A stretch of DNA of 20,480 bases, taken from NCBI GenBank assembly GCA_030619245.1, contig JAUXBS010000004.1, positions 1 through 20,480 on the forward strand, in the 5' to 3' direction. Made by a program: the position numbers and the translations under genes. Positions 1-7,365 of the stretch are shown here, one piece after another (the stretch's first letter is position 1; every line of letters starts with the position of its first letter). Source of the DNA: Clostridia bacterium (GTDB lineage: Bacteria > UBA6262 > WVXT01 > JAUXBS01). The notes under the pieces were generated by a model, which was not told the origin of the DNA, ran no database searches, and saw nothing but the letters and a program-made list of their open reading frames with translations.

Positions 1-1568
1 AGCCCGTACCCTATAATACCCTGTTCAACCGGAATTCCCCCGGTTTCGGACCAGGCGCCCGCATCGCTGAATATGCAGAAAAATGAATTCCTCATGAGGC
101 GAAACCTTATCTCGGCAGACCCATAGATGAAGGACAGACAGCTGATGCTGTCTTCATTGAGCCCCCGTATGTTTTTTATCCCGCCAAACCTGAATGATTC
201 ATAGTCCGGTACCCCCCCGTCACAGAATATCATCCCGTTCCCACCCTTTAACTCCAGGGTGGTGTCTTCCTTCAGGAGGACAGAAATCCCCTTTGACATT
301 CTAAGTTTTTTAATATTCCTTGAACTGTCGTTCCTGTCCAGGCCCACTTCAAGGGAAATGCTGTCAATAAACTCCTCATTCGGGTATTCGCGGCGTTTTG
401 ACCTGCTGTTATCAAGTTTAGCCAGAAATATATTCTTTGAACTGTCCGGGTAATACTGGAAACTGTCATCAACTACAATACTTTCACTGCAGTACCCCAG
501 TGTCATGTCAACTGTCTTCCTGACAGGTTTCACCAGTGACACCCCGATACCGACCTTCCGGTAATCATAGGTGGAAGGAGGACAGCCCGGCCCCATACAA
601 ACAACCTGGTTAACCGTCTCATCCTCTTCATGATAGTTTATTTCAAAGAATCCCTTCCCTATTGATTCAACATAGTAAATATCATAAACATTTCTGTTGT
701 CATGGGGCCTTTCCATAAACAGGTTTACCTCCCTGTACACCCCGTCGCTCATGTTCCTTGATTTAAAATCAACTGCGGCAGGCAGGTAACCCTGTCCGGT
801 CCCATTCCGCGGCGGGTTATACCCCCCCCTGAGCTTAAAAGCATTCAGTTTCTTTTCTCTCAGCTTCACCCTCAACACTGCATCCTGCGCGCGCGCTCCC
901 GGGACAATTTTATATTCAACCACTTCAACGAAAAAGGACCTTTTCAATGACTTCATCATTTCACGGACCTCTTCCTCATTGTAAAAACTCCTCTTCTTGA
1001 TATTAAACTTGCCGAGTATGTATCCGGTCTTTGTCCTGGTATTGCCTTTCAACTCAACCTTGTTTATCTTATACGCGGACTCGTCAACAAGCTCATACGA
1101 TTCCCTGAATGAGCATTTTATTCTGCCGGGTTCAACCACGGTTGTATCCGTTATTACCTCAAATTTCCCTGAAATCATTATAATCGGCTTTTCCGCCGTT
1201 TCCAGGGCATACATGTCGTAGTAGTACAAACCGTCCTTTAACAATTTATTTTTATCATCATTCCCATCCCATTTATAACTGTTAGAGTCCGGTGTTATAC
1301 TGAAATTCTCAACGCTCATTACCGGGACGTTGTCCTTATTGTATAACTCAATGGTTATTTCGGCGTTAAAACTGATGTCAATATCAAAGATATATTTCAC
1401 CGTGGGGGTTGACTCTAGAACGGCTTTCCCTGTTATTGTCGTTCCCTCAACAGCGTATTTCAATGTAGCCGTTGATGCCTCAACCCTGCCGGCATCCTCT
1501 GCATTGCCGTTAACAGGATAAAGCAATACTCCGGACAGTATAACAGCCGCGATTAATGTTTTTTTCAT
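1..1568 (-). CDS. Omp85/BamA-family outer membrane protein with one visible POTRA and an N-terminal Ig-like module (partial, C-terminus cut)
   Basis: The frame is open from the ATG at 1568 to the window edge: 522 codons and no stop. Residues 1-23 look like a signal peptide (MKKTLIAAVILSGVLLYPVN then GNA-E). Residues about 28-125 form a beta-rich module ending in YKWDGNDDKNKLLKDGLYYY, the signature of FlgD-type Ig-like domains. Residues about 166-241 (YKINKVELKGNTRTKTGYIL through VLRVKLREKK) fit a single POTRA domain. The rest alternates like a beta-barrel and carries FRFGGIKNIRGL near residue 467, the Omp85 RG-motif region. It stops at a strand like FSDAGAWSE, so only the last few tens of residues seem to be missing. 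The family inserts or exports proteins at the outer membrane. BamA has five POTRAs and TamA three, so one POTRA plus an Ig module is atypical. Its ribosome binding site (AAGGAG) lies in the last codons of the upstream gene, 4 bp away. Confidence 0.82.
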   Translation of the reverse strand, partial: MKKTLIAAVILSGVLLYPVNGNAEDAGRVEASTATLKYAVEGTTITGKAVLESTPTVKYIFDIDISFNAEITIELYNKDNVPVMSVENFSITPDSNSYKWDGNDDKNKLLKDGLYYYDMYALETAEKPIIMISGKFEVITDTTVVEPGRIKCSFRESYELVDESAYKINKVELKGNTRTKTGYILGKFNIKKRSFYNEEEVREMMKSLKRSFFVEVVEYKIVPGARAQDAVLRVKLREKKLNAFKLRGGYNPPRNGTGQGYLPAAVDFKSRNMSDGVYREVNLFMERPHDNRNVYDIYYVESIGKGFFEINYHEEDETVNQVVCMGPGCPPSTYDYRKVGIGVSLVKPVRKTVDMTLGYCSESIVVDDSFQYYPDSSKNIFLAKLDNSRSKRREYPNEEFIDSISLEVGLDRNDSSRNIKKLRMSKGISVLLKEDTTLELKGGNGMIFCDGGVPDYESFRFGGIKNIRGLNEDSISCLSFIYGSAEIRFRLMRNSFFCIFSDAGAWSETGGIPVEQGIIGYG

Positions 1569-1572
1569 TTTA

Positions 1573-2280
1573 TTAAAATCTCCTTGCCAGCAATATACCT
1601 TTATAATCACTGCTTATTACCGGGACCACCAGCGCCGGAAACGGCGCTGCGCCCCTGCCGCTGTAAATCCTGTCATCAAGATACTTGTACTGCAGGAAGT
1701 ATATAACCGCTGAACCCAGAAAAGTACCGCCCAGCAGAAGAACATCCGTACTGCTTGAACCGGGCAGTATTGAAAAGGCGCTATCTGGGCCATTCAGGAA
1801 CAACCCGCCAACCAGCGTAAGGCCTCCCATGCCGGCATAGAACAATGCCTTCTTCCTGTATTCACCCTTGAACCAGTCGTAAGACATGGTATCAACGGCA
1901 TTGTTCCACCTGCCTGTCTTTCCTTTGATGTATTCCAGGTTTTCATACCTCGCATAAACCAGGTATGCAACCGGAGCCAGCAGGAACGGTACGTTAAAAA
2001 CCTTTGTAAAGAAACCGCTGCGCTTCCCTATATAACTGTACACATTTGTTATATAGGACAGGCAGAAAACATCCGCCCCGGTCCTGAGCGTCCCTCCCGC
2101 GATGTCCCCCAGGTAGAAGTACGGCGCGCCCGATAACAAAACACCGGGAAAAACGGCTGTCTCATATGCCTTTTCAGGATCCTTCACTTTCATGCGAAAA
2201 TTCTGAGCATAGGAAGTATTCACTGTAAGACAAGAAATAACTGCTGCTGTAATAAAAACTCTTAAATTTCTATTCATCAT
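1573..2280 (-). CDS. exported multi-spanning protein of unknown function
   Basis: This 235-residue protein has a clear signal peptide (MMNRNLRVFITAAVISCLTV, cleavage near TSYA-Q26). At least three hydrophobic stretches follow (about residues 42-72, 95-112 and 147-195), rich in Gly and aromatic residues, with segments such as FPGVLLSGAPYFYLGDIAGG. This is faintly like the small 'FPG...G' membrane proteins of Bacteroidota (DUF5683-like), but I cannot assign it. It sits between fdhA (14 bp upstream) and the Omp85 gene (4 bp downstream), which suggests co-transcription and an envelope role rather than a catalytic role in formate metabolism. ATG ATG gives two possible starts (2280 or 2277). The ribosome binding site GAGGG belongs to a REP-like repeat that also ends fdhA. 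Confidence 0.75.
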   Translation of the reverse strand: MMNRNLRVFITAAVISCLTVNTSYAQNFRMKVKDPEKAYETAVFPGVLLSGAPYFYLGDIAGGTLRTGADVFCLSYITNVYSYIGKRSGFFTKVFNVPFLLAPVAYLVYARYENLEYIKGKTGRWNNAVDTMSYDWFKGEYRKKALFYAGMGGLTLVGGLFLNGPDSAFSILPGSSSTDVLLLGGTFLGSAVIYFLQYKYLDDRIYSGRGAAPFPALVVPVISSDYKGILLARRF

Positions 2281-2286
2281 TTTTTT

Positions 2287-2307
2287 CCCTCACCCTAACC
2301 CTCTCCC
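2287..2307 (-). repeat. REP-like G-rich repeat at the fdhA 3' end
   Basis: On the minus strand this reads GAGAGGGTTAGGGTGAGGG plus two flanking Gs. It is a (A/T)GAGGG/TTAGGG pattern that I recall as a common dispersed intergenic repeat in many bacterial genomes. Here it is not wholly intergenic. It encodes the last Gly-Glu-Gly of FdhA, supplies its TAG stop (2295-2297), and provides the GAGGG ribosome binding site of the next gene. Only one copy is visible in the window, so calling it a repeat rests on resemblance. Confidence 0.45.
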
Positions 2308-4979
2308 AATTTTTTAATCTTTATCGCGCAGACTTTTAATTCAGGTATTTTTGCTATGGGGTCAAGCGCATCGTTGGTCAGGATGTTTGCAGCCGCCTCC
2401 GCAAAATGAAACGGCATGAATATCACCCCCCCGGGCGATTTGTCCGTTATTTTCGCAGTGGCGGTAATCCTGCCCCTGCGCGATATAAGTTCAACCCTTT
2501 CCCCCTGTTTTATCCTGTTTGCCTTTGCATCAACCGGGTTTATTTCAAACAGCGCCGGCGGCGAGAGAACTTCCAACCCGGCTGTCTTCCTTGACAGCGT
2601 GCCGGTATGGAAGTGATGCAGCAACCTGCCTGTTGTAAGGATAAAAGGATATTGCTTATCGGTAAGTTCAGCTGGTTCCCGGAACGGCACCGGATGGAAT
2701 CTGCCCTTCCCGCGCTTAAAGCCGTCTTTATGCAGGTACGGAGTACCGGGATGCTTTTCATCCGGGCAGGGCCACTGAAGCCCTATGTCCTGTATTCTTT
2801 CATGAGTAATACCGCCATATATAGGTACGAGTGAACGTATTTCATCCATTATCTGCGATGCGGATTCATACTTTTTATCATAATCTATCCTGCGCGCGAT
2901 TTCCGATATTATATCCCAGTCCTGCCTTGCCTTTCCGGGCGGGTCAACCGCCTTTCTCAGCAATTGAACGCGCCTTTCAGTACTCGTAAAAGTCCCTTCC
3001 TTCTCGGCAAAACTCACCCCCGGCAGGACCACATCCGCGTACTCTGCCGTTTCAGTAAGAAATATGTCCTGGACAACAAGGAAATCAAGACATTCAAGCG
3101 CCTTCTTTGTCCTGTTAATATTGGGATCCGAAAGCACAGGATTCTCACCCATAATATATAAACCCTTAACCTTGCCCTTTTCCGCCTCATGGAGCATTTC
3201 AATTACTGTCAACCCGGGATTTTCCGATGGAATCCTGCCCCATTCCCTCCTGAACTTTTCCCTGACCTCCCTGACAGCAAGCGGCTGGTAACCGGGGAAC
3301 ACGTTCGGAAGAGCTGCCAGGTCGCACGCGCCCTGGACATTGTTCTGGCCGCGAAGGGGATTGACCCCCGCGCTCTCAAACCCCACGTTATCCGTCAGCA
3401 TTGCAAGATTGGCGAGGGAAAGGACATTATCAGTCCCTGTCACGTGCTGTGTAATACCCATGCTGTAAATTATTGAAGCCCTGCCGGCCCCGGCGTAAAT
3501 ACGCGCGGCTCTTTTTATATCCTCCGCGGCAATACCTGTTATCTTCTCAGCCGTTTCCGGCGTGTACTCCATTATAATTTTCTTAAATTCTTTGAAATTT
3601 TCCGTCTTTTGCCGCACCTTTTTCTCATCCCAGAGGCCCTCGGATACAATAACGTTCATCATCGCGTTGAAAAGGGCAACGTCAGTACCCGGCTTCTGGC
3701 TTATATGAAGGACGGCAAATTCAACAAGTTCTATATTTCTGGGGTCCGCAACGATGAGCTTGGCATTGTTCTTCTTCACTGCATTCTTAATCTTAAGCGC
3801 GATTATCGGGTGCGCCTCCGTAGTGTTTGAACCGGTAACCAGTATGCAGTCAGCGTTTTCCAATTCATTGATTGAATTGGTCATTGCCCCGCTGCCGAAC
3901 GCGCGGGCAAGCCCCGCCACGGTGGAGGCATGGCACAACCTGGCGCAGTGGTCCACGTTATTGGTCCCTATTACGGACCTCATGAACTTCTGCATCAAGT
4001 AGTTTTCCTCGTTGGTGCATTTTGCGGATGACAATCCCGCCAGGCTGTCAGGGCCGTACTCCCGAATAATATTCTTGAACCTGCCGGCAACGTAATCCAG
4101 CGCTTCGTCCCATCCCGCTTCCCTGAATTCACCGTTTTTCTTAATCAGCGGAGCAGTAAGCCGCTTGTCCGAACTCACGAAATCAAGGCCGAACCTGCCC
4201 TTTACGCATAAACTACCCCTGCTTACAGGATTATCCGCGTCCCCCCTTACCTTTACTATTCTGTTATCGCGCACACCAAGAATCAGCCCGCAGCCGCAGC
4301 CGCAGTAAGGGCATACGGTCCTTACTTCCTTTTCGGGAACCATAACCTCTGTCTTTGTATAAAGCGCCCCCGTAGGGCATGTATCAACGCATTCACCGCA
4401 TGACTTGCAGCTGGAATCCGCTATGGGGCCGTCACCAAGCGTGCTTATCCTTGTATCATAGCCCCTGAAGGCAAAATCAATTACGCCTATACCGCGTATC
4501 TCCTCACAGGCGCGCACGCACCTGCCGCAGAGTATGCACCTGGACATATCCCTGCCGAAAAACGGGTTACTGTCATCAATTTCAATTTTTCTTACACTAC
4601 GCCTCATCCTGTTTTCACTGATACCCAGGTAAGCCGCAACCTTCTGCAGTTCACACCTCTGGTTTGAAGAGCATGTCAGGCAGTCCTGCGGGTGGTCAGC
4701 TATAAGCAGTTCCGCAACAATCTTCCTTATATGGTTGATTTCTTTACCGGCTGTCGTCACCACCATGCCGTCCTTCACCTGTGTCGTGCAGGATGTCGGA
4801 AATCCTTTCACGCCTTCAATCCTTACGATACATAACCGGCAGCCGCCAAAGGCCTCAAGCCTGTCATCGTGACACAGGTTCGGTATGTATATACCGGCAT
4901 CAAGCGCCGCCTTAAGCACACTCGTTCCTTCAGGCGCGGTAACTTTCCTGCCGTTAATGATGATTTCAACCAGGTTCAT
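2295..4979 (-). CDS. fdhA: formate dehydrogenase alpha subunit, Cys-type, NAD-linked (FdhA/HylA-associated class)
   Basis: Catalytic Mo/W-bis-MGD subunit that interconverts formate and CO2 and passes electrons to the NuoF-like partner. Numbered from the ATG at 4979 (894 residues), domains in order are: plant-type [2Fe-2S] (C36, C47, C50, C64); NuoG-type His-Cys3 [4Fe-4S] (H96, C100, C103, C109); two ferredoxin [4Fe-4S] clusters (C148/151/154/158 and C191/194/197/201); the [4Fe-4S] next to the pterin (C223, C226, C230, C258, then K260); the molybdopterin core; and a C-terminal dinucleotide-binding domain. RLCH (C349, H350) marks the metal-ligating Cys and catalytic His. PLRGQNNVQG holds the formate-binding Arg (R543). 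This is a cysteine enzyme with no UGA at that site. A TTG at 4988 in the same frame would add three residues, but AAAGG sits 9 nt before the ATG, so I chose the ATG. Length is normal for soluble NAD-dependent FdhA. The stop and last codons come from a REP-like repeat. Confidence 0.95.
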   Translation of the reverse strand: MNLVEIIINGRKVTAPEGTSVLKAALDAGIYIPNLCHDDRLEAFGGCRLCIVRIEGVKGFPTSCTTQVKDGMVVTTAGKEINHIRKIVAELLIADHPQDCLTCSSNQRCELQKVAAYLGISENRMRRSVRKIEIDDSNPFFGRDMSRCILCGRCVRACEEIRGIGVIDFAFRGYDTRISTLGDGPIADSSCKSCGECVDTCPTGALYTKTEVMVPEKEVRTVCPYCGCGCGLILGVRDNRIVKVRGDADNPVSRGSLCVKGRFGLDFVSSDKRLTAPLIKKNGEFREAGWDEALDYVAGRFKNIIREYGPDSLAGLSSAKCTNEENYLMQKFMRSVIGTNNVDHCARLCHASTVAGLARAFGSGAMTNSINELENADCILVTGSNTTEAHPIIALKIKNAVKKNNAKLIVADPRNIELVEFAVLHISQKPGTDVALFNAMMNVIVSEGLWDEKKVRQKTENFKEFKKIIMEYTPETAEKITGIAAEDIKRAARIYAGAGRASIIYSMGITQHVTGTDNVLSLANLAMLTDNVGFESAGVNPLRGQNNVQGACDLAALPNVFPGYQPLAVREVREKFRREWGRIPSENPGLTVIEMLHEAEKGKVKGLYIMGENPVLSDPNINRTKKALECLDFLVVQDIFLTETAEYADVVLPGVSFAEKEGTFTSTERRVQLLRKAVDPPGKARQDWDIISEIARRIDYDKKYESASQIMDEIRSLVPIYGGITHERIQDIGLQWPCPDEKHPGTPYLHKDGFKRGKGRFHPVPFREPAELTDKQYPFILTTGRLLHHFHTGTLSRKTAGLEVLSPPALFEINPVDAKANRIKQGERVELISRRGRITATAKITDKSPGGVIFMPFHFAEAAANILTNDALDPIAKIPELKVCAIKIKKLGEG

Positions 4980-4980
4980 T

Positions 4981-6852
4981 TTAATCAACCTTTATTGCAT
5001 CATACCTGCATACATCATAACAAATCCCGCAGCTTGTGCATTTAACTTTATCAATTACATGAACTTCCTTTGGCTTTCCGCTAATTGCCTTTTCAGGACA
5101 ATTTTTCAAACACAACATGCAGCCTTTGCATTTTGCCTTTATCACCGAATATTGCGCAAGCTTTTTGCAGACGCTTGCCGGGCATTTTTTACGCTTAATA
5201 TGAGCTTCGTATTCATCGCGGAAGTACTTAAGCGTTGTCAGCACCGGGTTGGGCGCTGTCTGGCCCAAACCGCATAATGAACTGTTCTTAACCGCCTGCC
5301 CTATTTCCCGGAGCAAATCAATATCCGAAAGTTCCGCCCTGCCGCAGGTTATATCTTTTAATATTTCAAGTAATTGTTTCGTCCCGAGCCGGCACGGGGA
5401 ACACTTGCCGCATGATTCATTGTACGTAAACTCCAGGAAATAACGGGCAATGTCAACCAGGCATGTCTCCTCGTCCATCACTATCATACCGCCCGAGCCC
5501 ATAATGGAACCCGCCTTACTCAGGGTATCGTAATCCACGGGTAAATCCAGCATGGACGCCGGCAGGCAGCCGCCTGACGGCCCGCCAGTCTGTAACGCCT
5601 TGAATTTCTTTTTACCGGGTATGCCCCCTCCAATATCATAGATTATCCGGTGAAGCGTTATCCCCATAGGCACTTCTATTAATCCCGTACGGACGATTTT
5701 TCCAGCCAGTGAAAAAGTCTTGGTGCCCCGGCTGTTCTCCGTACCGAGTGAACTGTACCACTTACTTCCCCGTGATAATATTGCAGGCACGTTTCCGAAA
5801 GTTTCAACATTATTTATATTGGTTGGTTTGCCGAAAACGCCTTTTTGCGCGGGGAAAGGCGGCCTCGTCCGCGGCATCCCCCTTCTTCCCTCAATGGAAG
5901 CTATCAGCGCCGTCTCCTCACCGCACACAAAAGCGCCCGCTCCTTTTTGTATCCTCAAATGAAAACTGAATCCTGAACCAAGTATATTATCCCCCAGTAG
6001 CCCCAGTTCCCCTGCCTGCTTAATTGCGGCCTCAAGCATTTCTATTGCAAGCGGATACTCAGCCCTGGCGTATATATATCCCTGCCCTGCGCCTATGGCA
6101 TAAGCGCCGATAACCATCCCTTCTATTACAGAATGGGGATCGCCTTCAATCAGCGCCCTGTCCATGAAAGCTCCGGGATCCCCCTCGTCCGCATTACATA
6201 TCAGGCACTTCTCATCACCTTCTGCATTATTGCATAATTCCCACTTCTTCCATGTCGGGAAACCCGCGCCGCCGCGCCCCCGGAGGCCCGCTTTCTTTAT
6301 TTCCTTTATAATATTATCACAGCCGATTTTAAGCGCCTTCACCAGCCCATCATAACCATCGTTTGCAATGTAGTGGTAAATATTTTTGGGATTGATATGG
6401 CCACAGTTCCTCAATGCTACCCTCACCTGGGGTTTTATCATGGCCAGTTCGGTGAACTTATTTATACCCTCCACTTTCTTATCGCCCATTACGGCAAGCG
6501 CAAGTTCATGCTCAGGTTTGCCCTTAATAAGAAAACCGTCTATGATTCTGCAGGCTGATTCCGGAGTAACTTTGCTGTAAAGCACCCTCACCCCTTTTTC
6601 ATCAACCACTTCCAGGAGGACTTCGGCATAGCATAAACCGAGGCACCCTACTTCAGTAACAGGAATTTTAAGGTTTCTTTTTTTCAGGTAGGCCCGCGCG
6701 GCGTCAATAACGTCCTGTGAACCGCATGCCCTGCCGCAGGTGGCAGAACCCACGAGGATACGCGGCCTGCCCTTTTTTGTAAAGGACTCCCATTCTTTAC
6801 GCGCATGTGCTTTTATTTCATTCCATTTATTTTTTTCTGCCCCTGATGCCAT
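4981..6852 (-). CDS. nuoF: NuoF/HydB/HylB-type NADH- and FMN-binding flavoprotein subunit with extra FeS domains
   Basis: The 623-residue diaphorase subunit carries electrons between FdhA and NAD(H). The N-terminal thioredoxin-like [2Fe-2S] domain has C39, C43, C70, C74. The FMN-binding loop is RGRGGAGFPTWKKW (191-204), and the NADH/FMN segment is GAGAFVCGEETAL (304-316). The SLBB region is near 380-440, and the N3-type [4Fe-4S] has C481, C484, C487, C527. A KKCPASVCK segment (C557, C562) leads to two C-terminal ferredoxin [4Fe-4S] clusters (C575/578/581/585 and C605/608/611/615). Plain complex I NuoF lacks both terminal extensions. This layout is that of HydB/HylB subunits of electron-bifurcating hydrogenases and formate dehydrogenases, so bifurcation with ferredoxin is possible but unproven. 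The FMN loop has Trp where Gly is common (FPTWKKW versus FPTGxKW). The start ATG has GAGG 9 nt upstream and overlaps the NuoE-like gene by 26 bp. Confidence 0.93.
   Translation of the reverse strand: MASGAEKNKWNEIKAHARKEWESFTKKGRPRILVGSATCGRACGSQDVIDAARAYLKKRNLKIPVTEVGCLGLCYAEVLLEVVDEKGVRVLYSKVTPESACRIIDGFLIKGKPEHELALAVMGDKKVEGINKFTELAMIKPQVRVALRNCGHINPKNIYHYIANDGYDGLVKALKIGCDNIIKEIKKAGLRGRGGAGFPTWKKWELCNNAEGDEKCLICNADEGDPGAFMDRALIEGDPHSVIEGMVIGAYAIGAGQGYIYARAEYPLAIEMLEAAIKQAGELGLLGDNILGSGFSFHLRIQKGAGAFVCGEETALIASIEGRRGMPRTRPPFPAQKGVFGKPTNINNVETFGNVPAILSRGSKWYSSLGTENSRGTKTFSLAGKIVRTGLIEVPMGITLHRIIYDIGGGIPGKKKFKALQTGGPSGGCLPASMLDLPVDYDTLSKAGSIMGSGGMIVMDEETCLVDIARYFLEFTYNESCGKCSPCRLGTKQLLEILKDITCGRAELSDIDLLREIGQAVKNSSLCGLGQTAPNPVLTTLKYFRDEYEAHIKRKKCPASVCKKLAQYSVIKAKCKGCMLCLKNCPEKAISGKPKEVHVIDKVKCTSCGICYDVCRYDAIKVD
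4989..4993 (-). promoter_or_regulatory. ribosome binding site deciding the fdhA start
   Basis: AAAGG on the minus strand is 9 nt before the ATG at 4979 and directly abuts the in-frame TTG at 4988. The spacing favours the ATG. The site lies inside the last codons of the NuoF-like gene, whose TAA is at 4983-4981, so the two genes are probably translationally coupled. Confidence 0.55.
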
Positions 6853-7288
6853 CTATTATTTCCTCTGCCTTCTTCTCAGTCACGTTACCGTAAACCTTAC
6901 CGTCGACCACCATTACCGGCGCAAGAGCGCACGAACCAAAACACGCCACGCTTTCAAGGCTGAATTCATAGTCTTCCGTTGTCTGTCCGGATTCTATTTT
7001 GAGTTTCCTGGTTATCTTGTTCATAATACGGCCGCTCCCGCGCACGTGGCATGCCGTTCCCGAACATACGCTTATCCGGTGCCTTCCCTGGCGTGTAAGA
7101 TGAAACTGCGTGTAAAACGTAGCCACCCCGAAAACCCTGGAAGGAGGAACCTTCAGGAACTTTGCTGTTTCAAGCAGGGCTTTCCCCGGGAGGTATCCTT
7201 TTTTGTCCTGGATATCCTGCAGTATTGATATGAGTTCTTTCTGTTCAGGCTTGTGCGCTGCAAAAATCTTTTTTAGTTTTATATCCAT
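6827..7288 (-). CDS. nuoE: NuoE/HydC/HylC-type [2Fe-2S] thioredoxin-like subunit
   Basis: 153 residues, the usual length for the family. The N-terminal helical bundle is followed by the hallmark GVATFYTQF (54-62) and a thioredoxin-like [2Fe-2S] domain with C75 and C80 (VCSGTACHVRG) and C116 and C120 (ACFGSC). In NADH-linked hydrogenases and formate dehydrogenases this subunit binds the flavoprotein NuoF/HydB partner, encoded immediately downstream with a 26-bp overlap. It is the first gene of the formate dehydrogenase cluster. I see no good ribosome binding site before the ATG at 7288 and no alternative start. A 77-bp gap with an inverted repeat separates it from the preceding gene. No membrane anchor, quinone-reactive subunit, formate channel or FdhD-like gene is visible nearby, so the complex is probably soluble and cytoplasmic. 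Confidence 0.93.
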   Translation of the reverse strand: MDIKLKKIFAAHKPEQKELISILQDIQDKKGYLPGKALLETAKFLKVPPSRVFGVATFYTQFHLTRQGRHRISVCSGTACHVRGSGRIMNKITRKLKIESGQTTEDYEFSLESVACFGSCALAPVMVVDGKVYGNVTEKKAEEIIDGIRGRKK

Positions 7289-7316
7289 TTTGTGGATTAG
7301 AAAGCAACAAAAGAAT

Positions 7317-7352
7317 CACCTGTGAAATTTTGTTGAATTATTTTCACAGGTG
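7317..7352 (-). terminator. inverted repeat, probable terminator between the KPEA gene and the formate dehydrogenase genes
   Basis: CACCTGTGAAA (7317-7327) and TTTCACAGGTG (7342-7352) form a perfect 11-bp stem with a 14-nt loop. On the minus strand it is followed by ATTCTTTTGTT, a modest T-rich run; on the plus strand no T run follows. It fits a weak rho-independent terminator for the upstream genes. As it lies about 30 bp before the NuoE-like start, it could instead be an operator or a leader hairpin. The arm spacing does not fit a Rex or CRP/FNR site. Confidence 0.5.
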
Positions 7353-7365
7353 TTCCCGGCAATCT

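Noticed and set aside
3928..3942. Selenocysteine codon in FdhA
   Set aside because: The metal-ligating position in RLCH is TGC (Cys), and no in-frame UGA or SECIS-like hairpin is needed to read the gene.
6740..7228. Plus-strand frame of about 162 codons
   Set aside because: It is antisense to the NuoE-like and NuoF-like genes, whose cysteine motifs are unmistakable.
7317..7352. Rex or CRP/FNR operator before the formate dehydrogenase genes
   Set aside because: The half-sites resemble TGTGA/TCACA but are 18 nt apart instead of 4-6, so a hairpin is the simpler reading.
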